From NCBI RefSeq assembly GCF_016613475.2, contig NZ_CP071517.1, positions 2,976,001-3,040,000 on the forward strand: DNA of 64,000 bases. The letters run 5' to 3'. Source of the DNA: Lysobacter arenosi. GTDB lineage: Bacteria > Pseudomonadota > Gammaproteobacteria > Xanthomonadales > Xanthomonadaceae. The notes beneath the pieces were generated by a model, which saw nothing but the letters and a program-made list of their open reading frames with translations, did not search any database and was not told where the DNA came from. The translations under genes were made by a program, and so were the position numbers. This document shows positions 18,048-26,512 of the stretch, one piece after another (the first letter of the stretch is position 1; the number at the start of each line of letters is the position of its first letter).

Positions 18048-18769
18048 CCCCCATCCTGCATCTGGATCAGGTTTGCTTCGGCTACGTGCGGCGTCCGGTG
18101 CTGGACGGCGTCGAGATGCAGTTGCTCCGCGGCGAGTTCGTTGCGCTGATCGGCCCCAATGGCGCCGGCAAGACCACACTGTTGCAGTGCCTGTCGGGCG
18201 TGCTGGCGCCGCGCAGCGGGCAGATCCGGATCAATGGAATCGACCTGGCGGCGGATCCGCTGATGGCGAAGCGGCAACTGGGCATGACCGTCGACCCGGT
18301 CCGCCTGCCGGAATTGCTGACCGGCCGCGAATGCCTGCAGCTGTTCGCCGGCGCGCGTGGCTTGCACGGCGTTCCCGACAGCACGCAGGTGCTCTGCGAC
18401 GCGCTTTCGCTGACATCGATGCTCGATCACCCGGTGGCCGAGTACTCGCTGGGCATGCGACAGAAGCTCGGCGTTGCCCTTGGCCTGTTGGGCGAGCCGG
18501 CGCTGCTGGTGCTCGACGAGCCCCTCAACGGCCTGGACCCGGCCAGCGCCTACGTCCTCAAGCACCATCTGCAGGCGCTGTGTCGCGAGCGCGGCACGAC
18601 CGTGCTGCTGGCCACGCATTCGCTCGACGTCGCCGAGCGGTTCATCGACCGCGCGCTGCTGCTGGTCGAGGGAAGGCTGCGCCGAAGCTGGGACAGGAGC
18701 GAACTGGACGAGATCCGTCGCGATCCGGAGCGCTCGCTGGAACAGGCCATGGTCCAGGCGCTGGCCTGA
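18044..18769 (+). CDS. ABC transporter ATP-binding protein
   Basis: A 241-residue ABC ATPase with Walker A GPNGAGKTT (37-45), the signature YSLGMRQKLG (a variant of LSGGQ, typical of ABC-2-type exporters), Walker B LLVLDEP with LNGLDP, and the switch histidine in ATHSLD. It is coupled to the preceding membrane protein. The string M28 peptidase, racemase, permease, ATPase runs with overlaps or short gaps and probably forms one operon. Confidence 0.88.
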   Translation: MTPILHLDQVCFGYVRRPVLDGVEMQLLRGEFVALIGPNGAGKTTLLQCLSGVLAPRSGQIRINGIDLAADPLMAKRQLGMTVDPVRLPELLTGRECLQLFAGARGLHGVPDSTQVLCDALSLTSMLDHPVAEYSLGMRQKLGVALGLLGEPALLVLDEPLNGLDPASAYVLKHHLQALCRERGTTVLLATHSLDVAERFIDRALLLVEGRLRRSWDRSELDEIRRDPERSLEQAMVQALA

Positions 18770-18870
18770 ACACTCGACCCGAGCACCCGGCTCGCGGATG
18801 ACTTCCGGCCGATTCGGCCGCGGCGCGCACGGCTAAACTCGCCGCTTCCAAACCCCCGCAGGATGCCGTC

Positions 18871-19890
18871 ATGTCGCAGTGGTACTTCGTCCCCGCCGGT
18901 AGCACGCAGCGCATCGGCCCGCTCGATCTGGTCGCCGCGCAGGCGCACGCACGCCGCAATCCCAACGACCTGTGCTGGCGCGAGGGCATGGCCGGCTGGC
19001 AGGCGGTGAAGTCGGTGCCGGAGTTCGCCGAGGCGGTCGACACCATGCCCGCGCACCTGCCGCCATCGCCGCCGCCGTCGCGCGGGCGCAGCGACGACAT
19101 CGATTACCGCATCGTCGGCAACGACATGCAGTTCGTCGAGGTCGAGCTGGACCCGGGCGAAAGCGCGATCGCCGAAGCCGGCGCGCTGATGTACAAGGAC
19201 GCCGCGGTGCAGATGGACACGGTGTTCGGCGACGGTCGCCACAGCGGCCAGGGCGGCGGCTTCATGGACAAGCTGATGTCCGCCGGCAAGCGCGTGCTGA
19301 CCGGCGAGAGCCTGTTCACCACGGTGTTCACCCACGCCGGTAGCGGCAAGGCGCGCGTCGCGTTCGCCGCGCCGTATCCGGGCACGGTGCTGGCAATGAA
19401 GCTCGACGAGCACGGCGGCCGCCTGATCTGCCAGAAGGACAGCTTCCTGGCCGGCGCGCGCGGCGTCAGCGTCGGCATCCACTTCCAGCGCAAGATCCTC
19501 ACCGGCCTGTTCGGCGGCGAGGGTTTCATCATGCAGAAGCTCGAAGGCGACGGCTGGGTGTTTGTCCATGCCGGCGGCACGGTGGTCGAGCGCGAGCTGC
19601 GCGCCGGCGAACGCCTGGACGTCGACACCGGCTGCGTGATGGCCTTCCACGACAGCGTGCAGATGGACGTGCGCGCGGTCGGCGGCATCAAGAGCATGCT
19701 GTTCGGCGGCGAAGGCGTGTTCCTGGCGACGCTGACCGGCCCGGGCAAGGTCTGGCTGCAGTCGCTGCCGTTCTCGCGCATGGCCGGCCGGATGCTGGCG
19801 GCGGCGCCGCAGGGCGGCGGGCAGAACCGTGGCGAGGGCTCGGTGCTGGGTGGCCTCGGTCGCATCCTGGATGGCGACAACGGGTTTTGA
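18871..19890 (+). CDS. GYF_2-AIM24 (TIGR00266) family protein
   Basis: A 339-residue two-domain protein. Residues 1-58 form a GYF_2-like domain (SQWYFVPAGSTQRIGPLDL, CWREGMAGWQAV), followed by a Pro/Ser linker. The AIM24/TIGR00266 beta-barrel domain fills about 75-320 (DMQFVEVELDPGESAIAEAG, GSLLF-like ESLFTTVFTH, GTVVERELRAGE). Family function is unknown; mitochondrial AIM24 shares the fold. GYF_2 domains usually bind Pro-rich peptides. It stands alone, with about 100 bp on each side. Confidence 0.85.
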   Translation: MSQWYFVPAGSTQRIGPLDLVAAQAHARRNPNDLCWREGMAGWQAVKSVPEFAEAVDTMPAHLPPSPPPSRGRSDDIDYRIVGNDMQFVEVELDPGESAIAEAGALMYKDAAVQMDTVFGDGRHSGQGGGFMDKLMSAGKRVLTGESLFTTVFTHAGSGKARVAFAAPYPGTVLAMKLDEHGGRLICQKDSFLAGARGVSVGIHFQRKILTGLFGGEGFIMQKLEGDGWVFVHAGGTVVERELRAGERLDVDTGCVMAFHDSVQMDVRAVGGIKSMLFGGEGVFLATLTGPGKVWLQSLPFSRMAGRMLAAAPQGGGQNRGEGSVLGGLGRILDGDNGF

Positions 19891-19993
19891 AGACCGCCGC
19901 GCGATGGCGGGTGAACGGTTGCTACCGCAGTCCGATTTCCCCCGCCGCCCCGCGTGTATGCTGCGCCGCTGATCGCCTGAGCCACCTGTACCC

Positions 19994-21049
19994 ATGAAGC
20001 CGTCCACCGCCCTGCGCCCGCTGCTGCTGGCCTCCATCGCCGCCCTGCTCGCTGCCTGCGGGGGTGGTGAGGCGGTCAAGCCGACGCCGCCGCCGGTGGT
20101 GGTAGCGCCGCCAGTGGTGGCGCCGCCGGCGAAGATCCGGATCGGTGTCGCCCTCGGCGGCGGTGCGGCCAAGGGCTTCGCCCATATCGGCGTGATCAAG
20201 ATGCTCGAAGCCAACGGCTTCCAGCCCGAGGTCGTGTCCGGCACCAGCGCCGGCAGCGTGGTCGGTGCGATGTACGCCAGCGGCATGGATGCGTTCGCCA
20301 TGCAGAAGCAGGCCTTCGCCCTCGACGAGACCCAGATCCGCGACTACAGCCTGTTCTCCGGCGGCGTGGTGAAGGGCCAGAAGCTGCAGGACTACGTCAA
20401 CCAGCAGGTCGGGCAGAAGACCATCCAGCAGATGCGCAAGCCGTTCGCGGCGGTCGCCACGCAGCTGGAGACCGGCGATCGCACGGTGTTCGTGCGCGGC
20501 AACACCGGTCAGGCGGTGCGCGCATCGAGCAGCATTCCCGGCGTGTTCGAGCCGGTGGTGATCGGCAAGTACCACTACGTCGACGGCGGCGTGGTCAGCC
20601 CGGTGCCGGTGGATGCGGCGCGCATGCTCGGCGCCGACTTCGTCATCGCCGTCGACATCTCCAGCAAGGCCAGCGGCAAGAACCCGGGCAGCGTGCTGGG
20701 CAACATCAACCAGTCGATCACGATCATGGGCCAGCGCCTGGGCCAGCAGGAGCTGGCGCGCGCCGACGTCGTCATCCGTCCGAGCGTGAACGAGATCGGC
20801 CCGGCCGATTTCGAGCAGCGCAACAACGCGATCATGGAAGGCGAGCGTGCGACGCTGGCGATGATCCCGCAGATCCGCCAGAAGCTTGCGCAGATGCAGC
20901 GCGCGCGCGTTGCCGCGCAGGCGGCGAAGGTGCCGGTTGCACCGACACCCGTGAAGGTCGATCCGGAATGCGAGAAGCAGGGCTTCCGCATTGGCAGTCT
21001 GTTCGGCCGCGACGACAAGTGCGAGGCGGCGCAGGCCTCAGCGCCCTGA
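19994..21049 (+). CDS. Patatin-like phospholipase, lipoprotein
   Basis: A 351-residue RssA/NTE-type patatin with a lipobox LLAAC (Cys22) and a Pro/Val-rich spacer (30-46). It has the glycine-rich oxyanion loop GGGAAKG (55-61), nucleophile Ser85 in GTSAG (83-87) and catalytic Asp197 in DGG. The full Ser-Asp dyad predicts an active lipid acyl hydrolase, and the lipobox places it on the periplasmic side of a membrane. Most RssA homologues are soluble, so the lipoprotein form is less common. The tail (about 300-351) has two cysteines and may be disulfide-linked. It converges with the desaturase gene at a distance of two bases. Confidence 0.88.
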   Translation: MKPSTALRPLLLASIAALLAACGGGEAVKPTPPPVVVAPPVVAPPAKIRIGVALGGGAAKGFAHIGVIKMLEANGFQPEVVSGTSAGSVVGAMYASGMDAFAMQKQAFALDETQIRDYSLFSGGVVKGQKLQDYVNQQVGQKTIQQMRKPFAAVATQLETGDRTVFVRGNTGQAVRASSSIPGVFEPVVIGKYHYVDGGVVSPVPVDAARMLGADFVIAVDISSKASGKNPGSVLGNINQSITIMGQRLGQQELARADVVIRPSVNEIGPADFEQRNNAIMEGERATLAMIPQIRQKLAQMQRARVAAQAAKVPVAPTPVKVDPECEKQGFRIGSLFGRDDKCEAAQASAP

Positions 21050-21051
21050 CG

Positions 21052-22230
21052 TCAGACGGCGGCCTCCTGGGCCGCCTCTTGCCGCACCAGCGGCGCCAGC
21101 TTGCGCGGCCGGCTCGGCCAGGCGTGACGCAGGATCCGCCAGATCACCTCGCCAAACTGCTTGGGCAGCGAGCCGGTGTTGTAGTGCTGGCCGTAGCGCG
21201 CGCAGATCTCGCGCACTTCGATCGCCATCTGCGAGTAGCGGTTGGCCGGCACGTCCGGATAGAAGTGGTGCTCGATCTGGTGGCTGAGGTTGCCCGACAT
21301 CACGTTGAGCAGGCGGCCGCCGGCGATGTTCGACGAGCCGCGCAGCTGGCGCAGGTACCAGTGGCCACGCGATTCGTTGCGCACGGATTCCTTCGGGAAG
21401 GTCTCGACGTCCGCGGTGAAGTGGCCGCAGAAGATGATCATGTAGGTCCACAGGTTGCGCAGGACGTTGGCGACCACGTTGCCCAGCAGCACCGGCAGGA
21501 AGAACGGACCGGCCAGCAGCGGGAACACGAGGTAGTCCTTCAGCACCTGGCGGCCCATCTTGCGCGCGACCGGGCGCAGCGCCTTGCGCATCTGCGCGTG
21601 GGTGGTCTTGCCGGCGAGCCAGCGGCCGACCTTCAGGTCCTGTATCGCCACGCCCCACTCGAACAGCAGGGCGAACACCACCGCCACGATCGGCTGCACC
21701 AGGTAGAACGGGCGCCAGCGCTGCTCGGGGAAGATCCGCAGCAGGCCATAGCCGATGTCGTCGTCCATGCCGCGCACGTTGGTGTACGTGTGGTGCTTGT
21801 AGTTGTGCGTCTTGCGCCAGTTGTCGCTGGTGCCGGCGATGTCCCACTCGTAGGTCTTGCCATCAAGATGGGGGTCGCGCATCCAGTCGTACTGGCCGTG
21901 CATGACGTTGTGGCCCAGCTCCATGTTTTCCAGGATCTTGGCCAGCGCAAGCAGCAGCGTGCCGGCGATGCAGCCCGGCCAGAACAGCGCCGGCAGCAGC
22001 GTGCTGCCGAGGATCGCGCCGGCGAACAACACGATGCGACCGGCGACGCCGATATAGCGCACGGCCTTGACGATCTTGCGGATGTAGTCGGCATCGGCCT
22101 GGCCGAGCGTGGCGACGGTGCGCGCGCGCAGGGCGTCGAGCTCATCGCCGAAACGGTCGAGTTCGGCCGGTGTCAGTGGGCGGTTGCGATGCTTTACAGC
22201 GGCATGCTTGCTTGCGGCGGGGGCGGTCAT
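21052..22230 (-). CDS. Membrane fatty acid desaturase
   Basis: A 392-residue di-iron acyl desaturase with three histidine clusters: HNVMH near 105-109, HNYKHH near 140-145 and HQIEHH near 318-323. The QIEHH box recalls front-end or linoleoyl-CoA desaturase-like enzymes rather than DesA-type delta-9 enzymes, although the position of the double bond cannot be read. Four or more membrane helices lie around the boxes. The start at 22230 lies eight bases after the ferredoxin-reductase stop; an earlier in-frame ATG lies inside that gene. Electrons presumably come from the co-transcribed reductase. Confidence 0.9.
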   Translation of the reverse strand: MTAPAASKHAAVKHRNRPLTPAELDRFGDELDALRARTVATLGQADADYIRKIVKAVRYIGVAGRIVLFAGAILGSTLLPALFWPGCIAGTLLLALAKILENMELGHNVMHGQYDWMRDPHLDGKTYEWDIAGTSDNWRKTHNYKHHTYTNVRGMDDDIGYGLLRIFPEQRWRPFYLVQPIVAVVFALLFEWGVAIQDLKVGRWLAGKTTHAQMRKALRPVARKMGRQVLKDYLVFPLLAGPFFLPVLLGNVVANVLRNLWTYMIIFCGHFTADVETFPKESVRNESRGHWYLRQLRGSSNIAGGRLLNVMSGNLSHQIEHHFYPDVPANRYSQMAIEVREICARYGQHYNTGSLPKQFGEVIWRILRHAWPSRPRKLAPLVRQEAAQEAAV

Positions 22231-22238
22231 TCGATCGC

Positions 22239-23357
22239 TCACAGGTCGAGTACGAGATCGCTGGTGGCTGCGTTGACGCACAGCCTCAGCGCGGACACCG
22301 GTTCGCCGATGGCGTCGCCGGTATGCAGATGTCGGGTGGTGCCGGAAACCTTGCCGCAGGCGCAGGTGTTGCAGATGCCCATGCGGCAGCCGCTGGCGAG
22401 CTTGAGCCCCTGGCCTTCCAGCGCGGTCAGCAGCGACTGTCCGCGCGGCACGCTCAGGGTGCGGCCGCTGGCGGCAAGGGTGACTTCAACATTGCCACCT
22501 GCCTCGACTTCCACATCGCGCGGCGGCGGCGTGAATGCCTCGGCGGTGAAGCTGCGTGCGTTCGGCGCGACCAGTGCGCGAGCGCTGTCGACGAAGCCGC
22601 CCGGGCCGCAGGCATACACGCCGCGCTGGGCAAGGTCGGCCACGAGCTCCGACAGCAGGGCGCTGCCGATGCGCCCGCTGTGCTCACCGTCGACCAGTTC
22701 GCTCTCGCGGGTCAGGACGAAGTGCACGTTGAACTGCGGGTAGCGCTGCGACAGCGCGCGCAACTCGTCGACAAAGCACAGCTCGTCGCGATTTCGTGCC
22801 CAGTACAGCAGCGTCAGCGCGGTCGGCATGTCCTTTGCCGCATGAGCGCGAACCAGGGCCATCAACGGCGTGATGCCGCTGCCGGCGGCAAGGAACAGCC
22901 AGGCCCCCTCTGCGCCGTTCGCCCACGTCATCTCGCCGAAGGCCTGGCCGAGATCGACCACGTCGCCGATGCGCGCGTCCTGGCACAGGTGGCGGCTCAG
23001 GCGGCCGCCTTCGATGTGCTTGACCGTCACCGCGATGCGACCGTCGGCGCGCGGGGCGTCACTGAGGCTGTAGCTGCGGGTCATCCGCACGCCGTCAATT
23101 TCCACGCCCAGGTTGACGTGCTGGCCGGGCAGGAAGCCGCGCCAGTGGCGATTGGGTTGCAGCAGCAGGGTGACGGCGTCACGCGACTGCGCCTGCCGGT
23201 CGACGATTCGCGCCAGCGGGCGGTTCCAGGACCAGGTCGGGTGCAGGTGCGACGCCCAGAAATCGAAGACATCCGGGGCGACCCAGCTGCGCAGCAGCGA
23301 CAGCGGACCTCTCGCGCGGGCGGCTCGGGGGGGCCGGGGGCGGGTAACAGCGTTCAT
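22239..23357 (-). CDS. Ferredoxin reductase with C-terminal 2Fe-2S domain (desaturase electron donor)
   Basis: A 372-residue flavoprotein fused to a plant-type ferredoxin. The FAD-binding region has RSYSLSDAP, the NAD(P) domain has LAAGSGITPLMAL, and the C-terminal cluster has CRMGICNTCAC near 323-333 plus a distal cysteine in ALRLCVN. It should pass electrons from NAD(P)H to the desaturase encoded eight bases downstream. It is transcribed divergently from the TetR regulator. A TATAGT six bases before the ATG would give a leaderless message; a TATACA further up is the alternative -10. Confidence 0.9.
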   Translation of the reverse strand: MNAVTRPRPPRAARARGPLSLLRSWVAPDVFDFWASHLHPTWSWNRPLARIVDRQAQSRDAVTLLLQPNRHWRGFLPGQHVNLGVEIDGVRMTRSYSLSDAPRADGRIAVTVKHIEGGRLSRHLCQDARIGDVVDLGQAFGEMTWANGAEGAWLFLAAGSGITPLMALVRAHAAKDMPTALTLLYWARNRDELCFVDELRALSQRYPQFNVHFVLTRESELVDGEHSGRIGSALLSELVADLAQRGVYACGPGGFVDSARALVAPNARSFTAEAFTPPPRDVEVEAGGNVEVTLAASGRTLSVPRGQSLLTALEGQGLKLASGCRMGICNTCACGKVSGTTRHLHTGDAIGEPVSALRLCVNAATSDLVLDL

Positions 23358-23363
23358 GGGGCC

Positions 23364-23402
23364 ACTATACAGTCACACATACAAGTGTGTATACATGTGT
23401 GC
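23364..23402. promoter_or_regulatory. Candidate TetR operator and overlapping divergent promoters
   Basis: The 62-bp gap between the reductase and the TetR gene is AT-rich and full of repeats. Two adjacent 12-bp direct repeats, ATACAAGTGTGT (23379-23390) and ATACATGTGTGC (23391-23402), lie inside an inverted CACACAT/ATGTGTG (23374-23380 and 23395-23401). The palindrome TGTATACA at the repeat junction can serve as a -10 (TATACA) in both directions. I infer that the TetR protein binds here and controls both transcripts. Confidence 0.65.
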
Positions 23403-23419
23403 ATTAATAGGTCACGCGT

Positions 23420-24127
23420 ATGATGCCAGCTTCGATCAGCCCAGCCGACTTCGTGACCCAACGCCCTGAACTGCCTGGCCACGTCACGCCTCCCGACAGC
23501 GCGCCTGCCGAAGGCGAACACGCGGCTGGTCGCAAGGCCTCGATTTCGCGCGAGGACATCCTCGCCGCGGCACTGAAGCTGATCGGCCCGCACCGCAGCG
23601 TCTCGACCCTGAGCCTGCGCGAGATCGCCCGCGAGGCCGGAATCGCGCCGAACAGCTTCTACCGCCAGTTCCGCGACACCGACGAGCTGGCCGTGGCCCT
23701 GATCGACCTGGCCGGCCGCTCCCTGCGCAAGATCGTGGGCGAAGCGCGTTACCGGGCGAAGACCGATCGCAGCATCGTTCGCAGTTCGGTCGAGGCGTTC
23801 ATGGAACAGGTCCGCGCCGACGACAAGCTGCTGCACGTGCTGCTGCGCGAAGGCACGGTCGGCTCGGACGCCTTCAAGCACGCAGTCGACCGCGAGCTGA
23901 ACTTCTTCGAGGAAGAACTGCGGGTCGACCTGATCCGCCTGACCCGCGCCCAGGGCATCACCCTGCGCGAGCCGGCGCTGGTGGCCAAGGCCATTACCCG
24001 CCTGGTGTTCGCGATGGGCGCGGCGGCGATGGACTCGCCACCGGAGAAGGACCCGGAGCTGATCCGTCAGCTGACGATGATGGTTCGGATGATCATTGCC
24101 GGATCGCGGACGTTGGCCGCAAGTTAG
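23420..24127 (+). CDS. TetR-family regulator, FabR-like, of the desaturase genes
   Basis: A 235-residue TetR regulator with its helix-turn-helix at about residues 45-92 (SREDILAAALKLIG, LREIAREAGIAPNSFYRQF) after a Pro-rich N-terminal arm, and a ligand domain with VGEARYRAKTDRSIVR. This resembles FabR/DesT regulators that sense acyl-CoA or acyl-ACP saturation. Its position opposite a desaturase-reductase pair supports that role. Tandem ATGs at 23420 and 23423 leave the exact start open. Its stop overlaps the stop of the opposing PLP enzyme by four bases. Confidence 0.87.
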   Translation: MMPASISPADFVTQRPELPGHVTPPDSAPAEGEHAAGRKASISREDILAAALKLIGPHRSVSTLSLREIAREAGIAPNSFYRQFRDTDELAVALIDLAGRSLRKIVGEARYRAKTDRSIVRSSVEAFMEQVRADDKLLHVLLREGTVGSDAFKHAVDRELNFFEEELRVDLIRLTRAQGITLREPALVAKAITRLVFAMGAAAMDSPPEKDPELIRQLTMMVRMIIAGSRTLAAS

Positions 24128-25188
24128 GCGGAATTGACGTCGCGCTGGGGCGCCGCCTCGGTCACCAGGACCAGCACCTCGCTGTCGCCGCCCAGGCCGT
24201 GAGCCTGCGCCAGCGACGGATCGCCGGCCACGCGCAGCAGCCCGGCCAGGCCCGCGGCGCCCGACGGCGTCGATTCTGGACCACCCGCCTCCCGCAACAG
24301 GTACACCGCCTCGGCCAGCCCGGACTCGTCGACCGCGACGGCCGATGCGCCCGCCCCGCGCAGCGCGGGCAGGGCAGCCGCGGACGCCAGGCCGCAGGCG
24401 AGCATTTCGGCGACCGAATGCAGGTCGCCCTCCAGCAGGGTCGGCTCACCCGATTCCAGAGCGCGGCCGACGCACGCGGCGCTTTCCGGCTCGACCACGA
24501 CCAGCCGCGCGCCATCGCGCAGATGCCCGCGCAGGCCGTCGGCCATGGCCGCGGCCAGCCCGCCGACGCCGGCCTGGATGAAGGCATGACCGGGGTGCAC
24601 GCCCAGCGCGCGCAACTGCGCACCCGCCTCGTCGGCGATCAGCCGGTAACCGGCCATCACGTCGGCGACCACGAGGTTCGCGGGATCGGGGTCGGTATCG
24701 GCGATCAACAGGCCGTCGCCGGAAGCGGCCGCCGCGGCCGCAACATCGACGGCGTCGTCGTAGGTTCCCTCGACGATGACGACGCGCGCGCCGCGATCGG
24801 CAATGCGCTGCACACGCAGCGGACCCACCGACGACGGCAGGTAGATGCATGCCTCCGAGCCAGCGCGCTGCGCGGCCAGCGCCACCGACAGGCCATGGTT
24901 GCCGTCGCTGGCGCAGAGCAGTCGCGGCAGCGGCGTGGCGCGCGTTCCACCGTCGAGCAGGTCCTGCAGTGATGCCGCACCGCTGGCGCGCATCAGCGCG
25001 CGCAGTCCGGCGATCATCCCGCCCAGCACCTTGAAGTTGCCGAAGGGTCGCTGGCTTTCGAGCTTGGCGAAAACCCGGCCCACGCGCGCGGTCCTGGCCA
25101 GCTGCGGCAGCTCGATCAGCGCCGTCGGCCGGTAATCCGGGAACAGCAAGGCGAAGTCGGCTGCGATGTCGTGTGTCGTGCGTTCCAT
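24124..25188 (-). CDS. PLP-dependent ammonia-lyase (diaminopropionate/threonine dehydratase-like)
   Basis: A 354-residue fold-type II PLP enzyme. The Schiff-base lysine is likely Lys53 in GNFKVLGG, the substrate loop is ASDGNHG near 95, and a glycine-rich phosphate loop occurs as QAGVGGLAAAM. The overall pattern is closest to diaminopropionate ammonia-lyase and related dehydratases; the substrate is not certain. The ATG at 25188 fits the family start better than an upstream in-frame one at 25281. The Lrp-type regulator just upstream on the same strand probably controls it. Confidence 0.82.
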   Translation of the reverse strand: MERTTHDIAADFALLFPDYRPTALIELPQLARTARVGRVFAKLESQRPFGNFKVLGGMIAGLRALMRASGAASLQDLLDGGTRATPLPRLLCASDGNHGLSVALAAQRAGSEACIYLPSSVGPLRVQRIADRGARVVIVEGTYDDAVDVAAAAAASGDGLLIADTDPDPANLVVADVMAGYRLIADEAGAQLRALGVHPGHAFIQAGVGGLAAAMADGLRGHLRDGARLVVVEPESAACVGRALESGEPTLLEGDLHSVAEMLACGLASAAALPALRGAGASAVAVDESGLAEAVYLLREAGGPESTPSGAAGLAGLLRVAGDPSLAQAHGLGGDSEVLVLVTEAAPQRDVNSA

Positions 25189-25281
25189 GTCGTCACTCTG
25201 CCAGTGTCCATTTGCCGAGTTGCGGCGATAACCGCGGGCTGTCGCGGCGAACCGGTGCGAGCGCCCGACGCCGTGCCGCAA

Positions 25282-25752
25282 TCATTCTTCCAGCGGCACC
25301 GGGATCGTCAATCCGCGTTTGACCACGCTCATCGCCACGTTGGTGGTGAAGCGCGCGACGTTCGGGTTCTCGCTGACCAGCCGGCCCATCAGTGCATCGT
25401 AGGTCTCCGCATCGGGCGCGGTGACGACGAGGACGAAGTCGGCCTCGCCGGTCACGTAGAACGCCTGTTGCACGTGCTCCTGCGCGGCCAGCCATTTGCG
25501 CAGCTGCGCCATCAGGTCGGGGCGCTCGCGCTCGACCTGCAGCGAGACGATGAAAAGCGTCGGCCGGCCCACCGCGCGCGGATCGACGATCGCCGACTCG
25601 CGCTCGATCACGCCGCTCTCGCGCAGCCGCCGCAGCCGGCGCTGTATCGCCGAGGGCGACAGCGCGACGTGCTCGGCCAGCCGGTCGGCGGTCTGGCCGC
25701 AATCCTGCTGGACCAGGTTCAGCAGCTGGCGATCGAAGCGGTCGAGGTCCAT
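25282..25752 (-). CDS. Lrp/AsnC-family transcriptional regulator
   Basis: A 156-residue Lrp/AsnC protein with an N-terminal winged helix-turn-helix (LDRFDRQLLNLVQQD, LSPSAIQRRLRRLRESGVI) and a RAM ligand-binding domain (about 65-150, FYVTGEADFVLVVTAPD). It is encoded 93 bp upstream of the PLP ammonia-lyase in the same direction. The pairing suggests local control by an amino acid. The ATG at 25752 gives the standard length; an in-frame opening at 26034 would add an unlikely leader. Confidence 0.9.
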   Translation of the reverse strand: MDLDRFDRQLLNLVQQDCGQTADRLAEHVALSPSAIQRRLRRLRESGVIERESAIVDPRAVGRPTLFIVSLQVERERPDLMAQLRKWLAAQEHVQQAFYVTGEADFVLVVTAPDAETYDALMGRLVSENPNVARFTTNVAMSVVKRGLTIPVPLEE

Positions 25753-25871
25753 GGCGCGCAGCTTAGCCGAGCGCCCGTGCAGGAAATGCGCGCGCAGACC
25801 GGGTACAACGCCGTGAACCTGCACGGCGGCGACGCCAGTATTCAAGGCCTGATCACCCGACATTAGCCGCC

Positions 25872-26501
25872 ATGCCACTTCCCACGATGCAGCTCCTGTA
25901 CCAGACCCACTCGCCGTACGCGCGCAAGGCACTCGTGTTCGCCCACGAGGCTGGCCTTGCCGGATCGATCGAAGTGATCCACCACGAGACCAGCCCGACG
26001 CGCCGCAACGAGGACGTGTTCGCGCGAAATCCACTGGGCAAGGTGCCGGTGCTTCTGCGCCCGGGCCTGCCTGCCCTGTTCGATTCCGACGTGATCTGCG
26101 CCTTCCTGGACACGCTGCACGACGGCCCGCGCCTCATTCCCGCCAACGGAGAACATCGCTGGCAGGCCCTGCGCGTGCAGGCCATCGCCCAGGGCCTGGC
26201 CGACGCCGGCATCGCGGTGCGCTGGGAAACCGTGCGGCGTCCGGAGCACCTGCGCTATCCGCCATTGCGCGATGGCCATATCGAGAAGCTGCTCAGCAGC
26301 TACGACTGGCTCGAGCGCGAGCTCGACACCGACACGCTGCACGTGGGGCATGTCGCGCTCGCCACCGCGCTGGACTGGCTGGAATTCCGCGACCTGCCCG
26401 GCTTTCGCGATGGGCGGCCGCGCCTGACGGCATGGTTCGACGCGTTCGCAATGCGGCCGTCGATGCAGGCGACGCCACTGTCGGGCGACACCCATGACTA
26501 G
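25872..26501 (+). CDS. Glutathione S-transferase family protein
   Basis: A 209-residue GST with an N-terminal thioredoxin-like domain (MQLLYQTHSPYARKA, NPLGKVPVL with the conserved cis-proline, DSDVICAFLD) and an all-helical C-terminal domain (WLERELDTD, HVALATALDWLEFR). The motifs resemble YibF-type bacterial GSTs more than maleylacetoacetate isomerase. The first ATG or the internal ATG at residue 6 could be the start. The substrate is unknown. Confidence 0.88.
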   Translation: MPLPTMQLLYQTHSPYARKALVFAHEAGLAGSIEVIHHETSPTRRNEDVFARNPLGKVPVLLRPGLPALFDSDVICAFLDTLHDGPRLIPANGEHRWQALRVQAIAQGLADAGIAVRWETVRRPEHLRYPPLRDGHIEKLLSSYDWLERELDTDTLHVGHVALATALDWLEFRDLPGFRDGRPRLTAWFDAFAMRPSMQATPLSGDTHD

Positions 26502-26512
26502 CCCGCTCTGGT

